Part shown: positions 1-7,759 of the stretch, piece by piece
Numbering within the stretch: the stretch's first letter is position 1
Layout of the letters: each line of letters begins with the position of its first letter
Source: Desulfobacula sp.
GTDB lineage: Bacteria > Desulfobacterota > Desulfobacteria > Desulfobacterales > Desulfobacteraceae
Length of the DNA stretch: 15,322 bases
Direction: 5' to 3'
Assembly (NCBI GenBank): GCA_027858355.1
Contig: JAQICW010000549.1
Span: forward strand, 1 to 15,322
Translations under genes and position numbers: made by a program
The notes under the pieces: model-generated
What the model was told of the DNA's origin: nothing
Database searches by the model: none
Seen by the model: only the letters and a program-made list of their open reading frames with translations

Positions 1-2720
1 TTTACACTCTTGAAGGAGAAGAGATATTTGCAAAAATATTTACATGTTTTGAAAATGGCATCTTAAGACGTAAAATAAAAATATCAGATTTCGATAATAA
101 TATTCTCCATGACATTGAGCATTCTTCAATCAACCTTACACCTTCTCATGTTCATAAAGATATGGACAAATCGTTTTTCGAATCTCATTTAGAGGAAGTG
201 CCAGGTCTTTTAGAGCATATCATTCCTACAATTGTTAATGAAGATTCAACCTTTAATGATCTCCCAATTAATACAAAAAAACTACAAAGCAGGTTTGGTA
301 AAAAATTAAAAGGATTAAAACGAATTGTTCTTGCAGGCATGGGAACATCAAATCATATTACTTTTTTTGCAGCAGGCTTAATAAGAACACTTTTACCGGA
401 TATCCAGGTGGTCTGCATACAACCTGTTGACGTATGCCTGCCTTCTTCCATGTTTATCCCTGATGCTGACCTGGTTCTACTGGTAAGCTGGAGTTCAACA
501 ACTGCAGAAATGGTGAAACTAGCCAAAACCCTGAATTCCATGAATGTTCTTTTCGCAGGAATAACTGAAAAAACATTTGGTGATATGGGTATTATTACAC
601 AAAAAAACTGTGGCACAATACATGTTATGAGCGGGGAAGAAATTACAATCCCGGCAATAAAAAGCACGTTTTGTTCTCTTCTCAACATAGACCTTTTAAT
701 ATTATGGCTTTGCAGCAGTATCATGGAAAAACAGATAGATTATACGCTTTTGGGAAATATCCGGCAGCTTCCCGAAATCACAAAACAAATTATTTCCAAT
801 GAAAAAATAAAAACTACCTGCGAGAACCTTTCATTTTCATATGAAGATACAGAGACTTTTTATATTATTGATGCTCTGAATACAACGGGAACAGGATATG
901 AAGCAGCGCTAAAGATGGAAGAGATGACATGGTCTGTAAAAACCAATGCTGTTGATTATAAAAATGTTGATATTAATCTTTTTAATTCCTTTAAAACCAA
1001 AAATTTTATCATTATCAATGCAACGTCCCAGGAAAGAATAATAGAAGCCATTGAAATAATGGAAGTTTTTTACAAAGCAGATATTGAGTTTTTTGCTGTT
1101 ACCTCTGAAGGAAGCAGAATAGATAGAATTGAAACACTGAGTAAAGGGAAAATGGTTATTTTACCAAGAACTAGTGACTGTTTTCAGCCTTTTGCCGATC
1201 TTTGTTTCTATTATATGTTAGCTTTTTATTCAGGGAATGCCAGGGGCAGAAAAGCTGATGATTACCCAAGGAATCGCGCAAAATCCATAACAACATCAAG
1301 ATCAATGTCGCCTATAAAAACAAATTATCAAGAAGAGTTTTTCCACATAAGAAACAGAGAAAAAAATATATTTAACGATATAGAGGCGATTGATTATACA
1401 ACTCTGACCAAATGGGAAAGCAGTCATTTCAAAGACTGGGCAAAAGAATATTTTCATATGATGAAGATGCTTGCTCAAGCGATATCATGTGACAATCCAT
1501 TTGGTACATTATTTGATTATAATGAAAAATCAATAGAAATGCTTTATTCTTCCATTTTTGATTCACGACATGATAATGATCTTTTTTTTCTCCCGCTTGA
1601 CCTTGCTGCTAAAACAAGTGTGCAAAATACTATTGCGAAATTAAATAGATTTTTCCCTTCAAGAATGATTTGTTTAACCTCAACAGAGCCATTATCTTCC
1701 ATAGACAGTGACTCAATTGTGATTTTAGTATCTTCCACGGGCGACCCAAATGATATCCCAAATGATTTCGGGGAAATTGAAAAAAACAAAATACTCTGGT
1801 TTGGACATAATCTTTTGAATAATAAAACAAAATTTTCCATGGATAAATGTGTTTTTAAAAAGGATTTCAAAGGTATAGAAAGCTCAGTTCTTTATGCTGG
1901 ACTTTCTTTAATGCTAATTAATGCATGGAAACTTTATGATTCTGAAAAAGGCAATAATCTTGAAAAACATTTTAAAAGAAGTTGTAATGTAATTCTTTCA
2001 ATTCTAAATGATCAGAACCTTGCCAATGATATTATCAGAGTAATGCATGCAAATCAGGCATACAGGTCTCTTTATTACCTTTGTCCCTGTGATGGAACAG
2101 GAAATGATTTTGTTAAAAAATTTGATATGGAAGGAAACAGGCTTGCAAAATGGCTTTCGTTTGGTACGGGTGCCCATGGCTCTCTTGTTACCGTTGATAA
2201 CAGAGTTGATACAAAATATGTACGTCTTGAAAAAAGAGAAAGAATGATTCAAAAATATGGGGAAGAAAAAACAATCAAGTGGGAGAAAAAATATCTTAAT
2301 GGAGAAAATATAAATTTGTACTTGAAAACAATGCCAAACGACCTTACATCCAGAGTTGAAACACCTTTTTTTGCAGAAGGAGAATGGTATCTCCCAATTC
2401 TTCGGCCTGGATATAAGGCTTGTGAAGACAACCTTATTGTTCTGGATGCTACCAGTGAAATAAATTTTGATCAGGCTACAGATGACCTGGCAGTCTTTGG
2501 ATGCAGACATGCAAGGATGATAATAATTACACAACAGGCATTCTTAGAAATGCCGAAAAAAAACTCAATCCAAAAATTCCCTCTCTCAGGAATGCTCGCT
2601 CTTCCAGCTATTAAAGGCTTTGATCAAAGCATACCTCTATCTGAGCTTCACCTTCCCTTTGCAATAAATCTGATGGGGGCTGCCATGGCTGGGAATATAA
2701 TACAAACTGATCTTTCTTAA
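1..2720 (+). CDS. GlmS-like SIS-domain protein with duplicated isomerase half, 5' end outside window
   Basis: The frame is open from base 3 to the TAA ending at 2720, so the gene enters from outside. The ATG at 162 lacks a Shine-Dalgarno site and falls inside the conserved linker of GlmS proteins, so it is internal. The first 53 visible residues resemble the end of a GlmS glutaminase domain. Numbering from Met162, SIS module 1 covers about 54-185 (GMGTSNH, SWSSTTAE) and module 2 about 230-378, closing with PRNRAKS like the GlmS C-terminus. A further 470 residues follow where GlmS stops. They resemble a second, diverged SIS pair, including AHGSLVTVD at 671-679, comparable to the GlmS KHGPLALID motif. 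In the first pair the catalytic-type His of KHGP is replaced (KNVD). The gene is visibly more AT-rich than the rest of the window. GlmS makes glucosamine-6-phosphate from fructose-6-phosphate and glutamine; the actual substrate here is unknown. Confidence 0.8.
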   Translation, partial: YTLEGEEIFAKIFTCFENGILRRKIKISDFDNNILHDIEHSSINLTPSHVHKDMDKSFFESHLEEVPGLLEHIIPTIVNEDSTFNDLPINTKKLQSRFGKKLKGLKRIVLAGMGTSNHITFFAAGLIRTLLPDIQVVCIQPVDVCLPSSMFIPDADLVLLVSWSSTTAEMVKLAKTLNSMNVLFAGITEKTFGDMGIITQKNCGTIHVMSGEEITIPAIKSTFCSLLNIDLLILWLCSSIMEKQIDYTLLGNIRQLPEITKQIISNEKIKTTCENLSFSYEDTETFYIIDALNTTGTGYEAALKMEEMTWSVKTNAVDYKNVDINLFNSFKTKNFIIINATSQERIIEAIEIMEVFYKADIEFFAVTSEGSRIDRIETLSKGKMVILPRTSDCFQPFADLCFYYMLAFYSGNARGRKADDYPRNRAKSITTSRSMSPIKTNYQEEFFHIRNREKNIFNDIEAIDYTTLTKWESSHFKDWAKEYFHMMKMLAQAISCDNPFGTLFDYNEKSIEMLYSSIFDSRHDNDLFFLPLDLAAKTSVQNTIAKLNRFFPSRMICLTSTEPLSSIDSDSIVILVSSTGDPNDIPNDFGEIEKNKILWFGHNLLNNKTKFSMDKCVFKKDFKGIESSVLYAGLSLMLINAWKLYDSEKGNNLEKHFKRSCNVILSILNDQNLANDIIRVMHANQAYRSLYYLCPCDGTGNDFVKKFDMEGNRLAKWLSFGTGAHGSLVTVDNRVDTKYVRLEKRERMIQKYGEEKTIKWEKKYLNGENINLYLKTMPNDLTSRVETPFFAEGEWYLPILRPGYKACEDNLIVLDATSEINFDQATDDLAVFGCRHARMIIITQQAFLEMPKKNSIQKFPLSGMLALPAIKGFDQSIPLSELHLPFAINLMGAAMAGNIIQTDLS

Positions 2721-2766
2721 ATTAAAACACCATTTTGGATGCCTGTTTCCCAGCCAGCTCTCCCGG

Positions 2767-2785
2767 CTTAAAAGTCTGTTTTAAG
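2767..2785. terminator. Weak hairpin between convergent genes, possible terminator
   Basis: CTTAAAA (2767-2773) and TTTTAAG (2779-2785) form a perfect 7-bp inverted repeat around a 5-nt loop. It lies in the 150-bp gap between the two convergent stop codons. A T-rich run (ctttttattt) follows 16 bases later on the + strand. The stem is AT-rich and not directly joined to the T-run, so the terminator call is tentative. The rest of 2721-2870 shows no gene; it contains only a short TTCCG/CGGAA pair near 2828-2840. Confidence 0.3.
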
Positions 2786-2870
2786 TCTTATGGCAGATGT
2801 CTTTTTATTTCGCACAAATACGTTCCGACGGTTCCGGAATTCTCATGACAGCCTCTATAGCAGGCGATCC

Positions 2871-4178
2871 TCATCCGATAACCGAAAAACTGGAATCCTG
2901 ATTGATTTCCCGGTTCCGGCTGAAAAAACCAATATTCAGTGTATGATTAATATATTTCATCCTATATTGCAGGGGTGTTTTGTCATGGTCATTGCCGCTT
3001 TCGCAATACTGGATGAGTTCGCTCATAAAAGAACCCACTGGAGGCGCATTCTTGTACTGGTTGCCGCTGGTGCCGATGGCCATATAATATCCAGGCAGAT
3101 CTGACTTGTCATAAATGGGGTACCAGTCATCAGATACATCATAGAGATCCACCAGTCCCTGGTCTTTATTGGGGATGGGCAGATCCGGAATCCGCATGGC
3201 TACCCTCATGGCCTGGGTCTTGATCTGGTCTGTAAAATTTTCATTATAATCATCCGGGTCCACATAATCTAAAGGATCACAATCCGGTTCTTCGCTGCCG
3301 ATAAGGACGTGATTTCCGACTTCAGGTCGTGTATAAACCCCCGTGTCAGAGTCTGAAGTTATAATGCCGGTGTTTTCCCAGTCTACCCCTTCAGGACTTG
3401 GCACATGGGCCACTTCCACCCGTAAAGCCCTGGTTTTGATGTTCATCTTATTCTCAACCCCTGCCATGCGGTTAATCAGGTATGAATGGGGGCCTGCCAC
3501 ATTGACCACCACAGGTGCTTCGATAATAGTGCCGTCTTTCAGGGCCACTCCGGCTGCTCTGCCGTCTTTTTTCAGGATATCCACAACTTGAGTGTTAAAC
3601 ATGAAATCCGAGCCCACATTCCGGGCTGCCATTTCCACATTATGGGTGGAGAGCTTGGGATCGCTTACATAGCCTGATTCAGGAACATAGACAGCCCCGT
3701 TGATGCTTTTTCCCGTGGGCTTTCCAAAATCAGGATCATCCATGCGTTTCTGGGGATGGAAAGAGTGAAGATCAGGGTTGGGTATATATTGCTTCATGTC
3801 TTCCGGGGTCAGTTCCAGGTAACCCACGCCAAGGGCATCCAGGGATTCCATCACCGGAGCCAGATTCTTGTTGTGTTCAGATTTGTAGACCATGGCACCT
3901 GTATTCTTGTAATATGCCATGCCGTCAGGATCAATGGTCTTCAGGTATTTTGGCCAGTCCAGCCAGTAATAATAACCTTCCCGGGCCAGGGCCACCCCTT
4001 CAGGCGATGAATAGTAAAGCCGGATAATGGCACATGATCCTGCAGTGGAACCAAAGCCAGAACCGCCCAGCTTGTCGATGCTCAGTGTTTTATAGCCTTT
4101 CAAAGCCAGTTCATAGGCAATGCTGTTTCCAATGATACCGGCACCAATGATGATGGCATCATATTTTTTTTGACTCAT
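2871..4178 (-). CDS. FAD-dependent oxidoreductase 2 (DAO/SoxB-like amine dehydrogenase)
   Basis: This 435-residue flavoprotein belongs to the DAO family (sarcosine oxidase, glycine oxidase, dimethylglycine dehydrogenase). A dinucleotide-binding fold opens the protein: GAGIIG at 12-17, with Asp35 at the end of the second strand. STAGSCAIIR (44-53) matches the conserved flavin-contacting stretch of SoxB-type enzymes. YMAIGTSGNQYKNAPPVG near 365-382 is the C-terminal FAD-binding motif. There is no folate-binding GcvT domain, unlike mitochondrial dimethylglycine dehydrogenase. The likely reaction is oxidation of a secondary or tertiary N-methyl amine, probably with ETF as acceptor; both points are inference. 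The protein is closely similar along its whole length to the product of 9724-11061, and both end in REIN..SSFSV.G. GGAG lies upstream of the ATG. It is the last gene of the cluster, 205 bp behind the MttB-family gene, and may have its own promoter. Confidence 0.85.
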   Translation of the reverse strand: MSQKKYDAIIIGAGIIGNSIAYELALKGYKTLSIDKLGGSGFGSTAGSCAIIRLYYSSPEGVALAREGYYYWLDWPKYLKTIDPDGMAYYKNTGAMVYKSEHNKNLAPVMESLDALGVGYLELTPEDMKQYIPNPDLHSFHPQKRMDDPDFGKPTGKSINGAVYVPESGYVSDPKLSTHNVEMAARNVGSDFMFNTQVVDILKKDGRAAGVALKDGTIIEAPVVVNVAGPHSYLINRMAGVENKMNIKTRALRVEVAHVPSPEGVDWENTGIITSDSDTGVYTRPEVGNHVLIGSEEPDCDPLDYVDPDDYNENFTDQIKTQAMRVAMRIPDLPIPNKDQGLVDLYDVSDDWYPIYDKSDLPGYYMAIGTSGNQYKNAPPVGSFMSELIQYCESGNDHDKTPLQYRMKYINHTLNIGFFSRNREINQDSSFSVIG

Positions 4179-4226
4179 TTATTTTTTTCTCCAAGGGTAA
4201 TAATATTTATATGATTTGATATTCCA

Positions 4227-4246
4227 GGATAATACAAAAATTATCC
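4227..4246. repeat. Short perfect inverted repeat upstream of FAD oxidoreductase 2
   Basis: GGATAAT (4227-4233) and ATTATCC (4240-4246) are perfect 7-bp arms around a 6-nt spacer. The repeat abuts the putative -12 element at 4247-4248 and would span the predicted transcription start for the gene at 2871-4178. It could be an operator or a small 5'-leader hairpin. No regulator is identifiable in the window. Confidence 0.35.
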
Positions 4247-4261
4247 GCAATTGTTTAGCCC
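4247..4261 (-). promoter_or_regulatory. Possible sigma-54 (-24/-12) promoter for FAD oxidoreductase 2
   Basis: Read on the - strand the segment is GGGCTAAACAATTGC. Compared with the sigma-54 consensus TGGCAC-N5-TTGC, it keeps GGC at -24, TTGC at -12 and the exact spacing; the T, A and C positions of TGGCAC differ. It would start transcription near 4235, leaving a leader of about 57 nt before the ATG at 4178. Such a motif can occur by chance, and no enhancer-binding activator or upstream activating site was recognised. Confidence 0.3.
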
Positions 4262-4282
4262 GTTAAAACAAGTAATCTCAAA

Positions 4283-4352
4283 GCCCTGTCTGATGGATAT
4301 TTGCAGGAGGTTAAGCGTTTAGCATCGAACAAAAATATCCATCGGACAGGGC
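4283..4352. repeat. Long inverted repeat (20-bp arms) downstream of the MttB-family gene
   Basis: The arms at 4283-4302 (GCCCTGTCTGATGGATATTT) and 4333-4352 are complementary at 19 of 20 positions. The exception, T4291/G4344, can still pair as U-G in + strand RNA. The loop is 30 nt (4303-4332). The structure starts 31 bp after the stop codon at 4384. On the - strand the second arm is followed only by TTTGAGATT and later TTTT, so it is not a textbook intrinsic terminator. It may be a partial terminator, an mRNA-stabilising element separating mttB from the last gene, or a dispersed palindromic repeat. Confidence 0.6.
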
Positions 4353-4383
4353 GGTATCAAGCATAAGAGCTGAATAGTTACAA

Positions 4384-5853
4384 TTATCCTTTTTTTAATT
4401 TGGCAAGGATTTCCTTTTCGCCTTCTCTTTTCAACCGGTCCAGCTCTGAAATGATTTTATCGCTTAATGGCTCAGGCTTATGGGTTTCGGCGATCATTCT
4501 GACTTCTTGTTTCACCCTGTCTTCCATTGTGAGTTTGCCGGCATCTTTCCAGCCATCAATGGTCTGGCGGTTCATAAGTTTAGCATTAGACAGCTCTTTT
4601 TTAAAATGATTCATGGTATGCTGCTGCACCAGAAAATGACCACCAGGCCCCACATCTTCCATGATCTGCCTTGCAATGGTTTCTCTATTTACGGTGATAC
4701 CTTCTACAAAACGCTTTGTCATCCCCACCACTTCATTGCCCATAACCAGCTGTTCAAGAGAACAGGCCATGCCCGTAGCCAGATACCCGACATCATGGAT
4801 AAGGTTCAAGCCGGAAAGCCCCTGGCTCAATATTGAAAAGGCACTTTCAATGCCTGCCTGGGCATCTAAGCTTTTGGAATCAGTTCCACCTGCTAAGCCC
4901 CAGGTGGGCAGATTAAAAGACAATGCGACTTCTGCCTGGGCAGCAATTGCCAGACTGTTTTCAGGTGCCCCCATTGTCATGAGTGCTGTTTTCATGTCAA
5001 GAATACCGACATTACCGCTCATGGCGACAGGACATCCTTTTTTCCGCAACTGGGCAATGGTGATATGGATAAGTGCTTCTGCCGTGATCTGAGTGATAAC
5101 TCCTGCCAGGGTTACCGGGCCTGTGGCACCTGCCTGGACAGTGGAACCTGGCAATTGTGGCATAAACCGATCGGCTGCAATAAAAATACGCTCTATGACT
5201 TCATCGGGGAAGAAAAAAGGTGCAATAGCCTCTGGATAGAGAATAACAAATGGTTTCTGGCTTAAGTTTTCCTGTCCCCCGGCAATCACGGCCGCCATCT
5301 CATAAACATATTCACAGCCAAGGGCTGTATAACCGATAAAAACAGCCGGTTTTGTCGTGTTGGAAACCATGGCTTCAAATTCATGGACATCCGCGGCATC
5401 TGCCGGCACATCCTGGGCACTTCCCATGGGCATGACAAAATCAATGCCATCCAGGTAATCTGCAACTTTTCCACCCAGCTCGATATCCTTGATACTGGTC
5501 TGGCGGAATTCACCAGTAAATGCATCCCGTGTAAAGGGGCTGGCTGTGGATGTACCGTAGTGGCTTTTCTCACCTTCAACTTCCATTGCCTGTCTGCCGT
5601 TGCGGTCATAGATGGTCCAGCCATTGGGGGTTGTGACCAGGCATTCTTTAACAATATGTCTTGGAATTTTGATATTGTTGTCCTTAACCCAGGCCCCGGC
5701 CTGTTTCATCATTTTATGAACTTCTTTGTGCTTGCATTTAAACCCGACTCTTTCAATAATATCAAAGGCGGCCTGTTTTATTTCCCAGATCTGGTCATCC
5801 GTGAAAATCTTCATACCAACGGATCTGCTTTGAATGTTTGAAGACTGAATCAT
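4384..5853 (-). CDS. MttB-family (trimethylamine/betaine) corrinoid methyltransferase, non-pyrrolysine
   Basis: The 489-residue protein is a full-length member of the MttB superfamily (TIM-barrel, Pfam MTTB). These enzymes move a methyl group from a quaternary or tertiary amine to the cobalt of a small corrinoid protein. Family features include the N-terminal FTDDQIWEIKQAAFDII helix (17-33), the core QAGATGPVTLAG (240-251) and GGTDSKSLDAQAGIE (322-336). No in-frame amber codon occurs, so this is not a pyrrolysine enzyme like archaeal MttB; it resembles MtgB-type glycine betaine methyltransferases, although carnitine, proline betaine or others remain possible. The start at 5853 is chosen because GGAG lies 7 nt upstream; a longer frame back to 5958 would run into the upstream AOR gene. 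It follows that gene by 31 bp. No cognate corrinoid protein or reactivase is present in the window. Confidence 0.85.
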   Translation of the reverse strand: MIQSSNIQSRSVGMKIFTDDQIWEIKQAAFDIIERVGFKCKHKEVHKMMKQAGAWVKDNNIKIPRHIVKECLVTTPNGWTIYDRNGRQAMEVEGEKSHYGTSTASPFTRDAFTGEFRQTSIKDIELGGKVADYLDGIDFVMPMGSAQDVPADAADVHEFEAMVSNTTKPAVFIGYTALGCEYVYEMAAVIAGGQENLSQKPFVILYPEAIAPFFFPDEVIERIFIAADRFMPQLPGSTVQAGATGPVTLAGVITQITAEALIHITIAQLRKKGCPVAMSGNVGILDMKTALMTMGAPENSLAIAAQAEVALSFNLPTWGLAGGTDSKSLDAQAGIESAFSILSQGLSGLNLIHDVGYLATGMACSLEQLVMGNEVVGMTKRFVEGITVNRETIARQIMEDVGPGGHFLVQQHTMNHFKKELSNAKLMNRQTIDGWKDAGKLTMEDRVKQEVRMIAETHKPEPLSDKIISELDRLKREGEKEILAKLKKG

Positions 5854-5860
5854 TTTTTTT

Positions 5861-5864
5861 CTCC
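5861..5864 (-). promoter_or_regulatory. Ribosome binding site fixing the MttB-family start
   Basis: GGAG on the - strand, 7 nt before the ATG at 5853. The upstream in-frame ATG at 5958 lies inside the AOR coding region, so this site decides the start. Confidence 0.7.
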
Positions 5865-5884
5865 AATTTAATAAAATTCTTTTT

Positions 5885-7708
5885 TTATGCCGGTTCAGGA
5901 GGGATTCCTTTTTTATCCCACTCCATGGCAGTGTAGTACTCCTGTAACATGGTTTCAAAATTTTTCAGGGTTAATCCCTGATCGCTGTCTTTATTAAAAA
6001 ACATCTCAGGAAGCGTGTCTTCAATATCCCCTTTTTCATGGCGGATATTGAAAAGCTTTTCAAAGCTTGCAATTTTCTGTCCTGCATCAAAAAGATCTTT
6101 TTTTGAAAAGTTTAAATCCGTCAGGCCATTAATGAGTCTGACTTCACTTTCAAGGTTAAAGGATTTTAAAAGAGATAATACCGGTACCTTGCAAAGACCC
6201 AGACTATCAATAATGATATTGGTGGTAACGGCTTTTTTTATCACCAGCCCTTTTGCACAGATGGATTTAATATTAACGGCTTCGTAGGTTCCAAACTCTT
6301 TTTTTGCCTGTTCTTTGGTCCAGCTGTATTCCAGGGATGCATACACATTATTATAATCACCACCCCGGCTTGATACGGCATATCCTAGGGCAGTGCCCAT
6401 AATGGCGGCAGGATGATAGGCAGTAAGTTCAAGCCCCTTGATATGGGCAGCATAGTTAGATGCACCATTGCCGATGAGCTGGGCCGCCCTTCGGACGCCA
6501 AGACGTAAAATTTTGCCAAGGCCCTTACCATCAACCATCTGATAAAGTAATTTTTCCATGGTGTCGGCATTGCCCCAGGAAAGATCAAGATCTCCAATCA
6601 AATGGTCTGGTAATATTTTTTTTTCAAAAAGATCCATGGCAAAGGCAATGACAGATGCCGCAGAAGTACTGTCGATTCCCAGACGGGAACACAGATTATC
6701 CAGCTTAATAATCTGGGTAAGGTCTTCAAGACCGCATTTTGGTCCCAGGTTAAGAACAGGTTCAAATTCAGGCCGTGTGAAATGCTCATCTTTCTTTGAT
6801 CCATCCAGCTTAAGATCTGCTTTGCACTGTATAGGGCACCGAAAGCAGCCACTGGACCGGACAATATTTTTATCAAGCTTTCTGGCATCTATTTTTTCAA
6901 TCTGGTCCGTTCCGATTTTACCATAATTTTTCCTGCCCATGATCCCCATGTCATTTACCCATTTTACATATCCTGAACTGCCATATTTTGAAAAAAAGCC
7001 GAATTCGGGTGCTTTTTTTATTTCAGACACATAGGCGTTGACAGCCTTTTTCTGCAAGGGTGTGATAGCATGGAAATGTTTATGGCTTCCTTTACAAATC
7101 ACAATTGCTTTAAGATTTTTTGATCCCATGACCGATCCCATTCCCGTTCTACCGGCAGCATGATCTTTTTCGGTCATAATCACGCCAAACCTTACCTTGC
7201 CTTCTCCTCCAGGCCCGATGGTCAGGATCTTTAATTTTTTATCTTTATGGGATTGTTTAATAATCTCCTGGGTTTCAAAAGTATCACGTCCCCAGAGATG
7301 GGATGCATCCTCAAGACGGGCTCCTTTTGAATCAATATAAAGGATTACCGGTTTTTTTGATTTTCCTGTTATGATGATGGAGGCAATGTTACAGGACCTG
7401 AGCCAGGCGCCTGCATACCCGCCAATATTTGAACTTCCCAATATTCCTGTCAAAGGTGAGAGCGCATTAATATGCAGCCTTGATGAGGTTGGAGCAGATG
7501 ACCCTGTAAGAAGGCCGCATGATAGCAGCAGCATGTTATCAGGAGCCAAAGGCTCTGTTTCGGGAGAAAGATGATGATAGAGATACCAGATATTAAATCC
7601 ACGGCCTCCGATATACTCCAATGCAGTTTCAGGGAATGCTGAAAGACAGCACTGATCTGAGCTTAAGTCTATATTAAGCAATTGTCCAAATTGTTTTGCC
7701 GAACCCAT
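5885..7708 (-). CDS. Aldehyde:ferredoxin oxidoreductase family protein (tungsten bis-pterin)
   Basis: This 607-residue protein matches the AOR/FOR family, which oxidises aldehydes to carboxylic acids with ferredoxin using a tungstopterin and one [4Fe-4S] cluster. In this numbering the cluster ligands are C288, C291 and C295 (CFRCPIQC) and C506 in the DSLGLC motif. The spacing CxxCxxxC plus DxxGLC is the family hallmark. GGRGF near the N-terminus and AGRTGMGSVMGSKNLKA (185-201) are pterin-binding family motifs. Length is normal and all ligands are present, so the enzyme looks active. An in-frame ATG at 7726 would add six residues; the ATG at 7708 is preferred because GGAG lies 8 nt before it. 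The gene sits 51 bp after etfA and 31 bp before the MttB-family gene. In this context it may oxidise formaldehyde released by N-demethylation, which is inference; the substrate cannot be read from the sequence. Confidence 0.87.
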   Translation of the reverse strand: MGSAKQFGQLLNIDLSSDQCCLSAFPETALEYIGGRGFNIWYLYHHLSPETEPLAPDNMLLLSCGLLTGSSAPTSSRLHINALSPLTGILGSSNIGGYAGAWLRSCNIASIIITGKSKKPVILYIDSKGARLEDASHLWGRDTFETQEIIKQSHKDKKLKILTIGPGGEGKVRFGVIMTEKDHAAGRTGMGSVMGSKNLKAIVICKGSHKHFHAITPLQKKAVNAYVSEIKKAPEFGFFSKYGSSGYVKWVNDMGIMGRKNYGKIGTDQIEKIDARKLDKNIVRSSGCFRCPIQCKADLKLDGSKKDEHFTRPEFEPVLNLGPKCGLEDLTQIIKLDNLCSRLGIDSTSAASVIAFAMDLFEKKILPDHLIGDLDLSWGNADTMEKLLYQMVDGKGLGKILRLGVRRAAQLIGNGASNYAAHIKGLELTAYHPAAIMGTALGYAVSSRGGDYNNVYASLEYSWTKEQAKKEFGTYEAVNIKSICAKGLVIKKAVTTNIIIDSLGLCKVPVLSLLKSFNLESEVRLINGLTDLNFSKKDLFDAGQKIASFEKLFNIRHEKGDIEDTLPEMFFNKDSDQGLTLKNFETMLQEYYTAMEWDKKGIPPEPA

Positions 7709-7716
7709 GTTCCTGT

Positions 7717-7720
7717 CTCC
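7717..7720 (-). promoter_or_regulatory. Ribosome binding site favouring the AOR start at 7708
   Basis: GGAG on the - strand, 8 nt before the ATG at 7708. The alternative ATG at 7726 has only a weak AGG close to it. Confidence 0.5.
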
Positions 7721-7759
7721 ATTCATAACCTGGTGCCTTTTATAAAAGCATGTCTTTTA

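Noticed and set aside
162..2720. Gene start at the ATG at 162
   Set aside because: The frame is open to the window edge, no ribosome binding site precedes this ATG, and the upstream residues fit the end of a GlmS glutaminase domain.
2790..3104. 104-codon open frame on the + strand near the convergent gap
   Set aside because: Most of it is antisense to FAD oxidoreductase 2, including its conserved C-terminal FAD motif, and no ribosome binding site is evident.
4303..4332. Integron attC-like site in the long palindrome
   Set aside because: The stem is nearly perfect and lacks the attC core sites at its ends; no integrase or cassette array is present.
4384..5853. Pyrrolysine-type MttB
   Set aside because: The frame runs full length with no internal amber codon.
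5854..5958. Longer N-terminus for the MttB-family protein, starting at 5958
   Set aside because: The extra 35 residues overlap the AOR coding region, do not resemble the family, and a clear GGAG precedes the ATG at 5853.
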